From contig ASZZ01000014.1 of NCBI GenBank assembly GCA_000430305.1, positions 1 through 47,661 of the forward strand: a stretch of 47,661 bases of DNA, read 5' to 3'. The DNA is from Streptococcus mitis 17/34. Its GTDB lineage: Bacteria > Bacillota > Bacilli > Lactobacillales > Streptococcaceae. The notes under the pieces were generated by a model. That model had not been told where the DNA came from, did no database searches, and was given only the letters and a program-made list of their open reading frames with translations. This document shows positions 20,952 through 30,437 of the stretch, in pieces. The position numbers were made by a program, and so were the translations under genes. Position 1 is the stretch's first letter. Each line of letters starts with the position of its first letter.

Positions 20952-21302
20952 TTAGTTCTTATCCAGATTGCGTAGCATTTCGTCAATCTTGTTTCCATAC
21001 TCGATGGACTCGTCTTTGACGAAGGTCAAATCTGGGATTTTGTACAATTTCAAATTGCGACCAAGTTCACGTTTGATAGTACCAGTTGCTTTCTCAAGCC
21101 CGATTTGAGCTTTTTGATTATCTGAAGCAAGGTTACTCAAAATGGTGTAGTAAACCTTGGCAACAGACAAGTCACCTAGCATCTGAACATCTGTGATGGT
21201 CACACCTTGGACACGCGGATCACGGACTTTCTTTTGCAAAATCTCATTGACTTCACGCTTGATTTCCATGCCCACACGATCCGTACGGAAATGATTTGCC
21301 AT
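20952..21302 (-). CDS. rbfA: Ribosome-binding factor A
   Basis: A 116-aa KH-like protein needed for late 30S maturation and 16S 5'-end processing. [20 protein letters not shown] and the KVRDPRV motif are typical. The ATG at 21302 is preferred over 21329 because it carries the GAAAGGAA site and the family's N-terminus. It is the last gene of the rimP-nusA-infB operon, separated from infB by 166 bp that include a hairpin near 21331-21353. Confidence 0.93.
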   Translation of the reverse strand: MANHFRTDRVGMEIKREVNEILQKKVRDPRVQGVTITDVQMLGDLSVAKVYYTILSNLASDNQKAQIGLEKATGTIKRELGRNLKLYKIPDLTFVKDESIEYGNKIDEMLRNLDKN

Positions 21303-21468
21303 GATATTCCTTTCTCTACTTTGAACCAAAAGCTAGGCCAGCAGACCTAGCTATTTCTGTTATATAGAGGAACTAGAGCCATTTGAATCTAGGAAACAAG
21401 CCTTAGATAGAACTAAGGGTTCATCAAGGCGCTGTTGACGACGAGTCAAATTGGCTATCGTTTCTCTA

Positions 21469-24270
21469 TTATCGTTTGATTTCTTCCATGACATAGGCCT
21501 CAATCACATCATCAGTCTTGATATCATTGTAGCCGTCAATCATCAATCCACCTTCACGACCGTTTGTAACTTCTTTGACGTCGTCTTTGTAGTGTTTCAA
21601 GCTTGCGAGTTCACCATCATAGATAACGACACCGTCACGGATAACACGGACTTTAGAGTCACGGGTAACCTTACCGTTGATAACCATGAATCCACCGATA
21701 GTTCCCACTTTAGACACCTTGAAGGTTTCACGAATAACTGCTTCACCGATAACTTTTTCTTCAAACTCTGGATCAAGCATCCCTTTCATAGCTTCTTCCA
21801 TCTCTTCGATAACCTTGTAGATAATGCTGTGGAGACGGATTTCTACATCGTCAGCTTCTGCTTGTTGACGAGCTTGTGGTGTAGGACGTACGTTGAAACC
21901 AACGATGAAGGCATTTGAAGCTTCGGCAAGGGTTACGTCAGATTCGTTGATGGCACCAACTGCTGAGTGGACGATGGTCACTTTGACACCTTCTACATCG
22001 ATTTTTTGAAGTGAGGCAGAAAGGGCTTCAACAGAACCTTGTACATCGGCCTTGATGATAACGTTAACTGACTTAAGCTCACCAGCTTTAAGCGTATCAA
22101 AGAGGTTTTCAAGGCTGACACGTTGAGTAGCTTGGCGTTGTTTCATGAGGGCACGTTTGGCACGCTCTTCACCGGCTGCACGCGCAGATTTTTCATCTTC
22201 GTAAACAGCAAAGTGGTCACCCGCCATTGGCGCTTCGTTCAAACCTGTGATTGACACTGGTGTTGATGGTCCAGCAACTTTAACACGACGGCCAAGGTCA
22301 TTGGTCATAGCACGGACACGACCGAAAGTATTTCCGACAACGATTGGGTCTTGAACATTCAAGGTACCTTGTTGAACAAGAAGGGTTGCGACCGCACCTT
22401 TTCCTTTATCCAAGCGAGCTTCGATAACTGTACCAATCGCACGCACTGTTGGGTCTGCCTTGAGTTCTTGGATTTCAGCTACAAGAAGGACTGTTTCCAA
22501 CAATTCTTCAATGTTTTGATTGAATTTAGCTGAGATTTCAACAAATTCAGAATCTCCACCCCAAGCTGTTGACATAACCCCATGCTCTGCCAATTCACCG
22601 ATAACGCGTTCTGGGTTAGCACCTGGTTTATCAATCTTGTTAATGGCTACAATGATTGGAACGTTGGCTGCTTTTGAGTGGTTGATGGCTTCGATTGTCT
22701 GAGGCATAACCCCGTCATCTGCCGCTACAACCAAGATAGTAATATCGGTAACAGAAGCACCACGCGCACGCATCGATGTAAAGGCCGCGTGTCCTGGTGT
22801 ATCAAGGAAAGTAATCTTCTTACCATTTTCCACGATTTGGTAGGCACCGATATGCTGAGTGATACCTCCTGCTTCACCTGTCGCAACACGAGAGTTACGA
22901 AGAGTATCCAAGAGGGTTGTTTTACCGTGGTCAACGTGTCCCATGATAGTTACAACTGGTGGACGCTCAACCAATTCATCTTCATTGAGATAACCATCTT
23001 CGACAAAGAAACGTTCGATGTCGGCATTATCCACTTCAACCTTTTGTTTGGCTTCGATACCATAATCCACCATGAGGAGTTCAATGGTTTCCCCATCCAA
23101 GGATTGGTTTTGTGTGGCCATGACACCCATCATAAAGAGTTTCTTAACAATTTCAGCTGGTTCACGTTTGATACGTTTTGCGATTTCCGCAACAGTCATA
23201 CCATCTGTATATTCAAATTCTGTTGGCAATTCATGGAATTTACGTTCTGTAACAGGTTTTGGAGCCTGATTACGGTTGTTCTTGCTATTGCCTTTTTTGT
23301 TCTTCTTGTTGTTATTCCAGTTACTATTCTTTTGATTTCTCACTTGATTTTGACTACTTCGATTCTTTTGTTGTTTTCTAGGACCATCTTCTTCGTGATC
23401 ATAATCGTCACGATTTTTGTCTGGTCGAGCTTGTTTTTTACGACGTGTATCCACTGCAGGTTCTTTTTTCTCAGGGACGACTTCAACCACTGCTTGAACT
23501 TGCTGTGCTTGTTGTGCTTGTTCAGCTAACTTAGCAGCTTCTTCAAAGATTTCCTCTGGTTCCTTGCGTTTGTTAGCTTGAGCCAAGGCTTCTTTAGCAG
23601 CCTGATACTGCTTGAAGCGTTCCTCGCTTGAACGTGCGTATTCTGCATTTTGCTCTGCTTTTAGGGCTGCTGCACGGGCTTTAAAGTCAATGCGTGGAGC
23701 CGCTTGATGTGGACGTTTGTCCTCTTGTTGACGGCGCTCGTTTCCACGATTTTGCTGACCTTGCTGTTTCTTAGCTTGGTCATTAAAGCGACGATTGTCG
23801 CGGTTGCCTTGACCTTGTTTTCCACCATTACGGCCGTCGTTTTTCTGACGGTTTCCGTTTTGTTGTTGGTCACGGTTATTGCCCTTATTTTGCTTGCGTC
23901 GCTCTGCCTGCTCTTTAGCACGGGCTTCACGCTCAGCCTTGAAATTACGGCTTTGCGGTTTAGCTGCTGCTTTTTCTGCCTTCGGAGCAACTGGCTCAGC
24001 AGGTTTTGCCTCTTCCTTGGCTACAGCTGGTTTAGCTGGTTCAGATTTTTCGGCTTTCTTTTCTGCACCTGCTTTTGGTGCTTCCGGTTTTGCTTCTACT
24101 TTCGGAGCAGCTGCAGGCTTAAAGCTGGCAGCGATTTTTGCAGCGACAGCTTCTTCCACACTTGATGAGTGGCTTTTCACATCCAAGCCCAACTCTTTTG
24201 CACGCGCTACAACTTCTTTACTTTCTTTTCCAAGTTCTTTTGCGATTTCGTACAATCTTTTCTTAGACAA
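21469..24270 (-). CDS. infB: Translation initiation factor IF-2
   Basis: A 933-aa GTPase placing initiator tRNA on the 30S subunit. N-terminal IF2N ([20 protein letters not shown]) is followed by a long Lys/Ala/Gln-rich linker (about 50-340), a second IF2N (about 350-425) and the G domain with [20 protein letters not shown] and NKIDKPG. Domains II-IV end in [10 protein letters not shown]. The length is normal for streptococci. The low-complexity linker is where length variation between strains is expected. Confidence 0.97.
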   Translation of the reverse strand: MSKKRLYEIAKELGKESKEVVARAKELGLDVKSHSSSVEEAVAAKIAASFKPAAAPKVEAKPEAPKAGAEKKAEKSEPAKPAVAKEEAKPAEPVAPKAEKAAAKPQSRNFKAEREARAKEQAERRKQNKGNNRDQQQNGNRQKNDGRNGGKQGQGNRDNRRFNDQAKKQQGQQNRGNERRQQEDKRPHQAAPRIDFKARAAALKAEQNAEYARSSEERFKQYQAAKEALAQANKRKEPEEIFEEAAKLAEQAQQAQQVQAVVEVVPEKKEPAVDTRRKKQARPDKNRDDYDHEEDGPRKQQKNRSSQNQVRNQKNSNWNNNKKNKKGNSKNNRNQAPKPVTERKFHELPTEFEYTDGMTVAEIAKRIKREPAEIVKKLFMMGVMATQNQSLDGETIELLMVDYGIEAKQKVEVDNADIERFFVEDGYLNEDELVERPPVVTIMGHVDHGKTTLLDTLRNSRVATGEAGGITQHIGAYQIVENGKKITFLDTPGHAAFTSMRARGASVTDITILVVAADDGVMPQTIEAINHSKAANVPIIVAINKIDKPGANPERVIGELAEHGVMSTAWGGDSEFVEISAKFNQNIEELLETVLLVAEIQELKADPTVRAIGTVIEARLDKGKGAVATLLVQQGTLNVQDPIVVGNTFGRVRAMTNDLGRRVKVAGPSTPVSITGLNEAPMAGDHFAVYEDEKSARAAGEERAKRALMKQRQATQRVSLENLFDTLKAGELKSVNVIIKADVQGSVEALSASLQKIDVEGVKVTIVHSAVGAINESDVTLAEASNAFIVGFNVRPTPQARQQAEADDVEIRLHSIIYKVIEEMEEAMKGMLDPEFEEKVIGEAVIRETFKVSKVGTIGGFMVINGKVTRDSKVRVIRDGVVIYDGELASLKHYKDDVKEVTNGREGGLMIDGYNDIKTDDVIEAYVMEEIKR

Positions 24271-24286
24271 ATCATGTCCTCCTCTT

Positions 24287-24586
24287 CTATTCCATAAGAG
24301 ACCTCATTTTCTTTGTAAATCCAGCATCTGTTACAGCCAAAACCTTTCTCGATTTCCCGACTGCTATGCTTAATTCCAGTGTTGAAAACACGGTTACAAT
24401 TTCTACTTGATAATAATGACTTTTATCTTGAATCTTCTTGGTCAGATTGGGTCCAGCATCATGAGCTAGAAAGACCAACTTGGCCTTACCGTCTTGAATG
24501 GCCTTGACCACCAATTCTTCACCCGAAATGATCCGCCCTGCTCTCTGAGCAAGTCCCAAGAGATTGCTTATCTTTTGCTTATTCAA
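24287..24586 (-). CDS. L7Ae/L30e-family RNA-binding protein (YlxQ)
   Basis: A 99-aa YlxQ-type protein of the L7Ae kink-turn-binding fold ([20 protein letters not shown], then [13 protein letters not shown]). It lies between ylxR and infB, its standard Gram-positive position, and overlaps ylxR by 8 bp. It probably binds structured RNA. A specific target is not known. Confidence 0.88.
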   Translation of the reverse strand: MNKQKISNLLGLAQRAGRIISGEELVVKAIQDGKAKLVFLAHDAGPNLTKKIQDKSHYYQVEIVTVFSTLELSIAVGKSRKVLAVTDAGFTKKMRSLME

Positions 24587-24872
24587 GTCCTAACTCTCTT
24601 CTTTTCACTTTGTGATCCACATAAGCGATCAACTCATCATAAAAGCTTTCTTCCACTTCCATGTTAAAGCTGCGGTTAAAGACCTTCTTCTTTTTCGCCT
24701 CTAGGGCTTCTGCATTGTCTAGCTTGATATAAGCGCCGCGGCCATTGGCCTTGCCTGTCGGATCGATAAAGACTTGTCCTTCCTTGTTCTTGACAATGCG
24801 GAGCAAATCACGCTTATCAATCACTTCATTGGACACAACAGACTTGCGCAAAGGGATTTTTCTCGTTTTCAT
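24579..24872 (-). CDS. ylxR: YlxR family RNA-binding protein
   Basis: A 97-aa YlxR (DUF448) protein with RKIPLRKSVVSNEVIDKRDL and the conserved GRGAYI motif near residue 44. It is located between nusA and ylxQ as in other Firmicutes, where YlxR has been linked to RNA binding and RNase P modulation. Confidence 0.9.
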   Translation of the reverse strand: MKTRKIPLRKSVVSNEVIDKRDLLRIVKNKEGQVFIDPTGKANGRGAYIKLDNAEALEAKKKKVFNRSFNMEVEESFYDELIAYVDHKVKRRELGLE

Positions 24873-24893
24873 CTTTCCCTCCTCTAGCAGCTT

Positions 24894-26030
24894 TTATTCT
24901 TCTACAGTATCGTTTTCTGCTTCCAACTCTACTGGAGCAGCTTCTTCCATGGCTTCAAATTCACTAGCAGACTTGATATCTATACGGTAACCAGTCAAGT
25001 GAGCTGCCAAGCGAACGTTTTGCCCACGACGACCGATGGCAAGAGAAAGCTTGTTATCAGGAACAACCACCAAGGCACGTTTGCTGTCGTTTTCATCAAA
25101 GATAACTTGGTCAACCTCAGCAGGAGCGATGGCATTGTAAATAAATTCAGCTGGATCTGCTACCCACTCGATAACGTCGATATTTTCTTCGATTGGTACC
25201 ATGCGGTCATTCTTAGCATCGTAGCGAGCTGGGTGGAATTTGCTAGTGATTTTCTTGATGTTAGCACCACCGCGTCCAACGATTGTACCGATAGCGTCTA
25301 CATTTGGATTGTGGCTACGAACGGCAACCTTAGTACGGTCACCAGCTTCACGAGCTACGCTCATGATTTCAACAGTTCCGTCATAAACTTCTGGAATTTC
25401 TTGCTCCATCAAGCGTTTGATCATTTCTGGATGGCTACGGCTAACAAATACGTTGACACCACGAGGGTTGTCTTCAACCTTGTAAACATAGACTTCGATA
25501 CGGTCGTGGGAAGCAAAGACTTCTCCAGGGATTTGGTCTTGTTTTGACAATTGGGCCTCGATGCTGCCAAGGTTGACGTAGATAAAGCGGTTGTCAAAGC
25601 GTTCTACTGTACCAGACATGATTTCTTGTTCATGTTCTTTGTAAGTGTTGTATGTGATGGCACGTGTTTGCTTGCGCATTTTTTCCATGATGGTTTGTTT
25701 AGCAGATTGGGCTGCTACACGACCAAACTCAGCAGGTGCTTCTTCAAACTTGATTTTGTCTCCAAGTTCATAGGCTGAATTAATGGCAAGAGCATCTTTC
25801 AAACTGATTTCCAAACGGCTATCAAATACTTCATCAACAACTTCACGAACAGTATAAACTGTAAAGTCACCTGTTTTTTCGTTGAAGTCAATAGCTACGC
25901 TGTCTGATTGACCATAGCGTCTGCGATAAGCGGAACGAAGCGACTCTACTACTGCGTCGATGATGTCTTCTTTTTTGATTCCCTTGTCTTCTTCCAAAAT
26001 GCGGAAGGCCTCTAGCATTTCTTTACTCAT
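24894..26030 (-). CDS. nusA: Transcription termination/antitermination factor NusA
   Basis: A 378-aa NusA with an N-terminal RNA polymerase-binding domain (1-125), an S1 domain (about 135-200) and two KH domains (GTIVGRGGANIKKI near 230, LAIGRRGQNVRLAAHLTGY near 325). As in other Firmicutes it lacks the C-terminal acidic repeats of E. coli NusA. It is cotranscribed with rimP upstream and ylxR downstream. Confidence 0.96.
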   Translation of the reverse strand: MSKEMLEAFRILEEDKGIKKEDIIDAVVESLRSAYRRRYGQSDSVAIDFNEKTGDFTVYTVREVVDEVFDSRLEISLKDALAINSAYELGDKIKFEEAPAEFGRVAAQSAKQTIMEKMRKQTRAITYNTYKEHEQEIMSGTVERFDNRFIYVNLGSIEAQLSKQDQIPGEVFASHDRIEVYVYKVEDNPRGVNVFVSRSHPEMIKRLMEQEIPEVYDGTVEIMSVAREAGDRTKVAVRSHNPNVDAIGTIVGRGGANIKKITSKFHPARYDAKNDRMVPIEENIDVIEWVADPAEFIYNAIAPAEVDQVIFDENDSKRALVVVPDNKLSLAIGRRGQNVRLAAHLTGYRIDIKSASEFEAMEEAAPVELEAENDTVEE

Positions 26031-26073
26031 GTTTTCTTCACTTTTGAATCCTCAAAAGCTATCCTTTCTTTTT

Positions 26074-26553
26074 CTATAATTTAACTGCTAAACGTGCTTT
26101 TGATACTAAACTGTATGGAATTTGGACAGTTTTCTTACGTGTCTTGTCCATATACTCCATGGTCAACTCGTCCTCTTCAAAGGCCAACAAGGTTCCTTCA
26201 AAGACCTTTTGCTTATCGATGGCTTGGTAGAGCCCGACATGGATGTATTTCCCAACAGCTCCAGCGACGGCGTCCTTGGTTTTCAAAGGACGTTCCAAAC
26301 CTGGACTGGTGATTTCTAGGAAATATTGTTCTGGGAAGGGATCTGGCTTGATGGTGTCTAGGACAGGACTGATAATTTCTGTCAAGTCTGCCGTGTCATT
26401 CAAGGTAATTCCTTCAGGTTTATCTACAAAAATACTGAGAATCATGTCACTGCCAATCTTTCCGTACTCGATATCCACGAGTTCGAAAGGCGCTTCTATG
26501 ACAGGTTCTACAACTTCTCTGACTAATTCTACGATTGTTGCGATTGCGTCCAC
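26074..26553 (-). CDS. rimP: Ribosome maturation factor RimP
   Basis: A 159-aa 30S assembly factor ([20 protein letters not shown], then [12 protein letters not shown]). It is first in the operon. The start is awkward: the only conventional codon is a GTG at 26553, but GAGGAG abuts it with no spacing. From AGGAGG, the optimal distance of 8 bases falls on an in-frame ATC at 26544 (AIATIVEL becomes MATIVEL). A 6-bp hairpin (GAGGCG/CGCCTC) lies in the leader. Confidence 0.92.
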   Translation of the reverse strand: MDAIATIVELVREVVEPVIEAPFELVDIEYGKIGSDMILSIFVDKPEGITLNDTADLTEIISPVLDTIKPDPFPEQYFLEITSPGLERPLKTKDAVAGAVGKYIHVGLYQAIDKQKVFEGTLLAFEEDELTMEYMDKTRKKTVQIPYSLVSKARLAVKL

Positions 26554-26679
26554 CTCCTCATAAGCAAGAGGCGAAGATATTTCCCCGCCTCACTTTCTCA
26601 TATTCTTATTCCTAGTATAGCACGTTTGCCAACTTATGTAAAGCAAAAGCACTTATACAGCCTGATTTCAGGCTATTTC

Positions 26680-27315
26680 TTAAAATTCTGCCTCAACTCG
26701 GTAGATAACTTGCCCCTTGTTTGAGAATTTTTGTTCATATTCTGTCATGACATTGCCTTCAAAATCACTGGCATGTAAATCAAGCCAGACACCATTGAGC
26801 TTCATGCCATACTGAGAAAAGCTCACTAAACTGTACTCAAACAAGCCACGGTTATCCGTCTTGAAATGAATTTCTCCATTTTCTGGCAAGATACGCTTGA
26901 AGGTATCCAGGAAGGTCTTGTAGGTCAAACGACGCTTTTCATGACGCTTTTTAGGCCATGGATCTGAAAAGTTCAGATACAAGCGATCAATTTCGCCGTC
27001 TTCAAAGTAGTCTGTCAAATCAGAACCATCCACCCACAAGAGCTTGATGTTAGGCACTCCAACTTCAAGGACCTTGTCCAAAGCGTAGCTCAAAACAGAC
27101 TTTTGAATATCAATCCCGATATAGTTGATGTCAGGGTTTTGTTTGGCCATACCTGAAACAAAGGCACCCTTTCCACTTCCTACTTCCACATGAATGGGAT
27201 TATCATTTCCAAACAAGTCCCGCCATTTCCCCTTGGCTTCCAAGGGATTTAGGACCACATACTGGGGATTTGCCTCTAGTAATTCTGTCGCCCCTTTACG
27301 ATTTCTAACTCTCAT
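26680..27315 (-). CDS. trmB: tRNA (guanine-N7)-methyltransferase
   Basis: A 211-aa SAM enzyme making m7G46 in tRNA. The SAM-binding EVGSGKGAF is near residue 45 and the [16 protein letters not shown] motif near 130. The start at 27315 ([20 protein letters not shown]) overlaps the ccrZ stop by 4 bp (ATGA). The longer frame upstream is just the ccrZ overlap in another register. It forms the known ccrZ-trmB pair. Confidence 0.95.
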   Translation of the reverse strand: MRVRNRKGATELLEANPQYVVLNPLEAKGKWRDLFGNDNPIHVEVGSGKGAFVSGMAKQNPDINYIGIDIQKSVLSYALDKVLEVGVPNIKLLWVDGSDLTDYFEDGEIDRLYLNFSDPWPKKRHEKRRLTYKTFLDTFKRILPENGEIHFKTDNRGLFEYSLVSFSQYGMKLNGVWLDLHASDFEGNVMTEYEQKFSNKGQVIYRVEAEF

Positions 27316-28106
27316 CTTCTCTTTCCATACTTGTCTCGGAAGTGACGCAAGCCATGAATCTCCCGATTGACATTTTCTAAATCTTGGTTCATATAATACT
27401 TGGAAATCTGGCTCAAGTAAGACAATTGACCGTACCAATACAATTTATTTAATACCGTTTGATTATACTTGTAACCGTAATAGGTCAACCATTCCTTCCA
27501 CTGATGTTCTGGAATATAATGGCAGAGCATGTGGGCCACATCAAACATGCGGTCGGTCAAGCGAACCGAATCCCAATCTACCAAATAAATCAAGCCACTA
27601 TCTGTCTCAATCCAATTACTATGTCGTACATCTCCATGGACAATGGTCGCATAGTCCTCTCTAAATCCTGGAATAGTCTGACGTAAATCAGCCATCACTT
27701 CACTGATAAAATGATTTTTACGCAAAGCATCTGGAGCCGTTTCCTGCCAAGACTGTAGTAAATCTACAGGTGTTTCCATGGCATAGCCCAAACGACTCAA
27801 CTGTGTCATCAAAGGACGTGAGCGATGTAGGCGGGTTAAAATATTGACGATTTGCTTACGATTCATATCATAGGGGGTCAATATCTTGCCTGTCAACCAT
27901 TCTTGAGCACACATATCACGCCCATCTGCCAAACGGCGACTCCATAATAATTGTGGAGCAATTTGTTCTCTAGCTAGACCAGGTAGGATTGGAGAGGTGT
28001 TCATTTTTACAAAGATGCGCTTCCCATCAGGATAGCTACCCATATAAGCCTTGCCACTTTTCCCAGGTATGGGAGTCAGTGTTAGCTCATTATCACCCAA
28101 ATCCAT
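27312..28106 (-). CDS. ccrZ: Cell-cycle regulator CcrZ (YtmP-like choline/aminoglycoside-kinase fold)
   Basis: A 264-aa protein-kinase-like fold of the phosphotransferase (APH/CHK) group, with catalytic [10 protein letters not shown] (about residue 165) and metal-binding LVDWDSVRL (about 185). In S. pneumoniae the protein encoded directly upstream of trmB is CcrZ, which binds FtsZ and stimulates DnaA-dependent initiation. The position, length and motifs match. The substrate of its kinase-like centre is not evident from the sequence. Confidence 0.88.
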   Translation of the reverse strand: MDLGDNELTLTPIPGKSGKAYMGSYPDGKRIFVKMNTSPILPGLAREQIAPQLLWSRRLADGRDMCAQEWLTGKILTPYDMNRKQIVNILTRLHRSRPLMTQLSRLGYAMETPVDLLQSWQETAPDALRKNHFISEVMADLRQTIPGFREDYATIVHGDVRHSNWIETDSGLIYLVDWDSVRLTDRMFDVAHMLCHYIPEHQWKEWLTYYGYKYNQTVLNKLYWYGQLSYLSQISKYYMNQDLENVNREIHGLRHFRDKYGKRR

Positions 28107-28226
28107 TTCTTTCCTCCGTATAAAGTTTCCTTACTATTCTACTAGTTTTTGGCCTATTCGTCAACCGCTCCACACCTGATTCTCAAAGAAAAGCCTCTGG
28201 ATTGGCTTGGGTATCATTATAGAAAG

Positions 28227-28260
28227 AAAAAGGCAAGCACCGTCTTCTGCTTACCTTTCA
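28227..28260 (-). terminator. Terminator at the end of the blp effector operon
   Basis: Minus-strand AAAGGTAAGCA and TGCTTGCCTTT arms, then TTTTTC, just past the CPBP gene. Confidence 0.75.
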
Positions 28261-28266
28261 TGATTT

Positions 28267-28878
28267 TTATAAATAATATAAGAGTGGCCAAGCATTGTAA
28301 AACATGTGAACTAGAGTAGAAACCCATAAGTTTTGACTCTTTTTATAAGCAAAGCCCAGCAACAAGCCCCCGACCAGATAAAAAATAAACGAAGGGACAT
28401 TAGAAGGTCCATGCATGAAAGAAAAGAGAGAGGAAGTTAGCACAAGCCCTAACCAAGAATTGTCAAAAACCGCACCTTGAAGAAGTCCTCTGAAAATGAG
28501 TTCCTCCTGGATGGGGCCAAAAACTGAGGAAGTCAAAATCAAAGACAGAGAAATTCCTCTGCTGACTTCCGCCAAGTGTTGAACTCCTGCGCCAGAAGAA
28601 ATAGCAAAGAAATGAATATAAACCAGCGTCTCAAGAACGCTTAGAAGAAAGATTGCAATGAAAAGTAAAAGGTCTTTCTTGCTTAACATTCCAAAAGAAA
28701 TCATTTCAAACTTTCTAGCATAAGCAACACTCAGAGAGGTTACTAGAAGACTTACAATAATCAATGCAGATTCATTTTGAAAAAAATCCCCATGGTTAAT
28801 CGTATAAGGAACTGTAATGACGATTATTAGTACTAAAAATCCAAAACAAAAGGCATGAAATTTATCAAAGAACTCCAT
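28267..28878 (-). CDS. CPBP (CAAX) membrane protease-family protein of the blp locus
   Basis: A 203-aa protein with about six hydrophobic segments and the CPBP motifs EELIFRGLL (near 143), FSFMHG (near 168) and HMFYN (near 192). Such proteins occur in many Blp-type loci as immunity or processing factors, and the pneumococcal counterpart lies at the same distal end of the locus. It is the last gene of the operon driven by the BlpR box at 30306-30334. Whether it protects against a specific peptide is not visible. Confidence 0.82.
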   Translation of the reverse strand: MEFFDKFHAFCFGFLVLIIVITVPYTINHGDFFQNESALIIVSLLVTSLSVAYARKFEMISFGMLSKKDLLLFIAIFLLSVLETLVYIHFFAISSGAGVQHLAEVSRGISLSLILTSSVFGPIQEELIFRGLLQGAVFDNSWLGLVLTSSLFSFMHGPSNVPSFIFYLVGGLLLGFAYKKSQNLWVSTLVHMFYNAWPLLYYL

Positions 28879-28947
28879 AAAATTATCCTCCTCACCAAAC
28901 AGACTTCCCTACAAGCCATCCTTAAGCTCTAACCTTTCCAAAACAAA

Positions 28948-29157
28948 CTATTTTAGTAACCAAAATCCAACCACATAGCCAGCTCCTAAGAATATAGCCA
29001 TAAAAGCTAGCATGGGATTCAGAAAATAAAAAATCACAACAGATACAAAGGTTAGCACAAAAACATTAAAGGCAATGGTGTCAGAAGCCAAGACTAGAAT
29101 ATAGGGTGTCAACCAGTCTAAGGTTTTTGAATCTAGGAAAAATAAGTGTTTATACAT
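28948..29157 (-). CDS. blpZ: BlpZ-like small membrane protein
   Basis: A 69-aa protein with two hydrophobic spans (PYILVLASDTIAFNVFVLTF, then PMLAFMAIFLGAGYVVGFWL) and a strong GGAGGAGG ribosome binding site. It matches the small gene between the immunity genes and the CPBP gene in pneumococcal blp loci (blpZ), probably immunity-related. The symbol is by position and recall. Confidence 0.7.
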   Translation of the reverse strand: MYKHLFFLDSKTLDWLTPYILVLASDTIAFNVFVLTFVSVVIFYFLNPMLAFMAIFLGAGYVVGFWLLK

Positions 29158-29214
29158 GATGACCTCCTCCTGCCAGTCTTTAGACTAGTCCCAGATTAAT
29201 AAGAAAACTCTTCC

Positions 29215-29619
29215 CTACTTTTTATAATACTTCAAGCCCCACATGAGCAGAAGCATGATAAGCAAGCAGAGAATGGCACCAATATAGGCAATCAATTGTT
29301 GATAGAATTCTCCTGCTGTGATACCTCTATACAAACAAATAATAGACATAAAACCTGTCAAGCCGATATACATGAGTTGATTGGTTCTAGGACTAACCAA
29401 ATCATCATCTTCAAACTCTCTTATCCTCATCTCCCTAGTGAGGTAAACAGTGACCAAAATAGAAGCCAAGTTAATAATCACTAAAAGAAATTGGAAAACC
29501 AAGGAAAAATTTAAAAACTGACGAGATAGGAATAGATAAGTAGAGACAAGTAAGGGCAACTGACCTAGGAACAATCTCGCAAGGAAGATGGTCTGTTTTT
29601 TAAAAAATATTTTTTTCAT
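29215..29619 (-). CDS. Blp immunity-type membrane protein, copy 1 of 3
   Basis: A 134-aa four-span membrane protein (FLARLFLGQLPLLVSTYLFL; EFEDDDLVSPRTNQLMYIGL; C-terminal GLKYYKK). The start at 29619 has GGAG 6 bases upstream and aligns with the paralogue at 32592. The longer in-frame ATG at 29655 overlaps the previous gene. It looks like the BlpX group of small immunity proteins. The two full copies are nearly identical along their length, and a broken third lies at 31642-31835. Confidence 0.75.
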   Translation of the reverse strand: MKKIFFKKQTIFLARLFLGQLPLLVSTYLFLSRQFLNFSLVFQFLLVIINLASILVTVYLTREMRIREFEDDDLVSPRTNQLMYIGLTGFMSIICLYRGITAGEFYQQLIAYIGAILCLLIMLLLMWGLKYYKK

Positions 29620-29647
29620 TGCTTTCTCCATTACAATTAAATGACAT

Positions 29648-29968
29648 CTAATCATTTTCTAAAATTTGATAACTTTTATGAAATGTTTTAGCAGAAACAA
29701 CTCTATGATTGGTGATATCTATATAATCACCTGGATAACCAAGAACATACATCCCATAACCAGCGAATCCTCCTCCAACTGTTCCAACTAGACCAAACTT
29801 GATATTCGTTTCGAGAGAAGTGTTAAGACCTGCCATTAGAATGCGCACATGATTATCCAACCAAATCATATAATTTTTTTGAAAAGCTTCCTCTACCCAA
29901 CTTGGTTTAGGAGTTGCTTGACCAATTTCCCAAACATCAACAATTTGATTCCCATATTTTGCCTTCAT
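29648..29968 (-). CDS. Unrecognised protein of the bacteriocin operon, phage-like C-terminal motif
   Basis: A 106-aa protein immediately downstream of the bacteriocin gene (14 bp, AAAGGAT site). The N-terminal half (KAKYGNQIVDVWEIG...WVEEAFQKNY), a central glycine-rich segment (VGTVGGGFAGYG) and the end PGDYID...TFHKSYQIL resemble the small phage-protein pattern in which PGDYI is followed by an F-x-x-x-Y-E/Q tail. There is no clear membrane span or leader. It could be a cognate immunity or accessory factor. The function is not known to me. Confidence 0.6.
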   Translation of the reverse strand: MKAKYGNQIVDVWEIGQATPKPSWVEEAFQKNYMIWLDNHVRILMAGLNTSLETNIKFGLVGTVGGGFAGYGMYVLGYPGDYIDITNHRVVSAKTFHKSYQILEND

Positions 29969-29982
29969 AGCTTCAATCCTTT

Positions 29983-30210
29983 TTAAATACCATTACATGA
30001 GTTTGGAGTTCCCCCTATACCATAAGGACCACATGGTTTTGAAAAATGTATAATAGGTCACTTACCATTTAATTGATCCAAAGTTGGAGAAGGTGCTAGC
30101 CCACCCAATAAACCAGCAACCATATCTCCCCAACCTCCGAAACCTCCTTCAACTTTCGCAAGCATCTCAGTATCCATCATTTCAAATTGTGACATCGTTT
30201 TTGTATTCAT
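29983..30210 (-). pseudogene. Double-glycine class II bacteriocin precursor interrupted by TGA
   Basis: The ATG at 30210 opens a typical Blp leader (MNTKTMSQFEMMDTEML, then AKVEGG) cut after residue 23. The mature region starts FGGWGDMVAGLLGGLAPS and runs to LNGK, where a TGA (30060-30058) stops it at 50 aa. The same frame continues for 24 codons, PIIHFSKPCGPYGIGG and TPNSCNGI, to a TAA at 29983. The downstream half has bacteriocin-like composition with two cysteines, so the TGA looks like a nonsense change, plausibly TGG to TGA. A BlpR-controlled promoter lies upstream. Confidence 0.75.
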
Positions 30211-30270
30211 AACGAATACCTCTTTTTTATTTTTAATTTTAATTGTTATCCTGTTGCAATTGGCAATTTT

Positions 30271-30334
30271 AGTATAACACTATTTGTTAAAGTTTTTCAT
30301 ACAAATCTTGAATTATCATCAAAACATCTTAAAT
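30271..30334 (-). promoter_or_regulatory. BlpR box and promoter of the bacteriocin module
   Basis: Half-sites ATTTAAGA (30334-30327) and ATTCAAGA (30313-30306) start 21 bp apart. A TATACT -10 (30276-30271) starts 37 bp after the second half-site. Confidence 0.85.
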
Positions 30335-30368
30335 TACTCAAAGAGTACAATCTTCCCAATCAACTAAT

Positions 30369-30406
30369 AAGAAGTGAATAATATTAAATTCCATTATTCA
30401 CTTCTT
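30369..30406. terminator. Hairpin between blpY and the bacteriocin module
   Basis: Perfect 14-bp arms AAGAAGTGAATAAT/ATTATTCACTTCTT. There is little T-run on the minus strand, so termination of the blpY transcript is likely but not certain. The remaining DNA between 30211 and 30437 holds only the BlpR promoter. Confidence 0.55.
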
Positions 30407-30437
30407 AAAATCGATAATTATTTTTAATCTACTATTT

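Noticed and set aside
22678-23529. 283-codon open frame on the plus strand opposite infB
   Set aside because: Composition is the mirror of the IF-2 gene, with no ribosome binding site or recognisable domain. It is a shadow of a highly biased gene.
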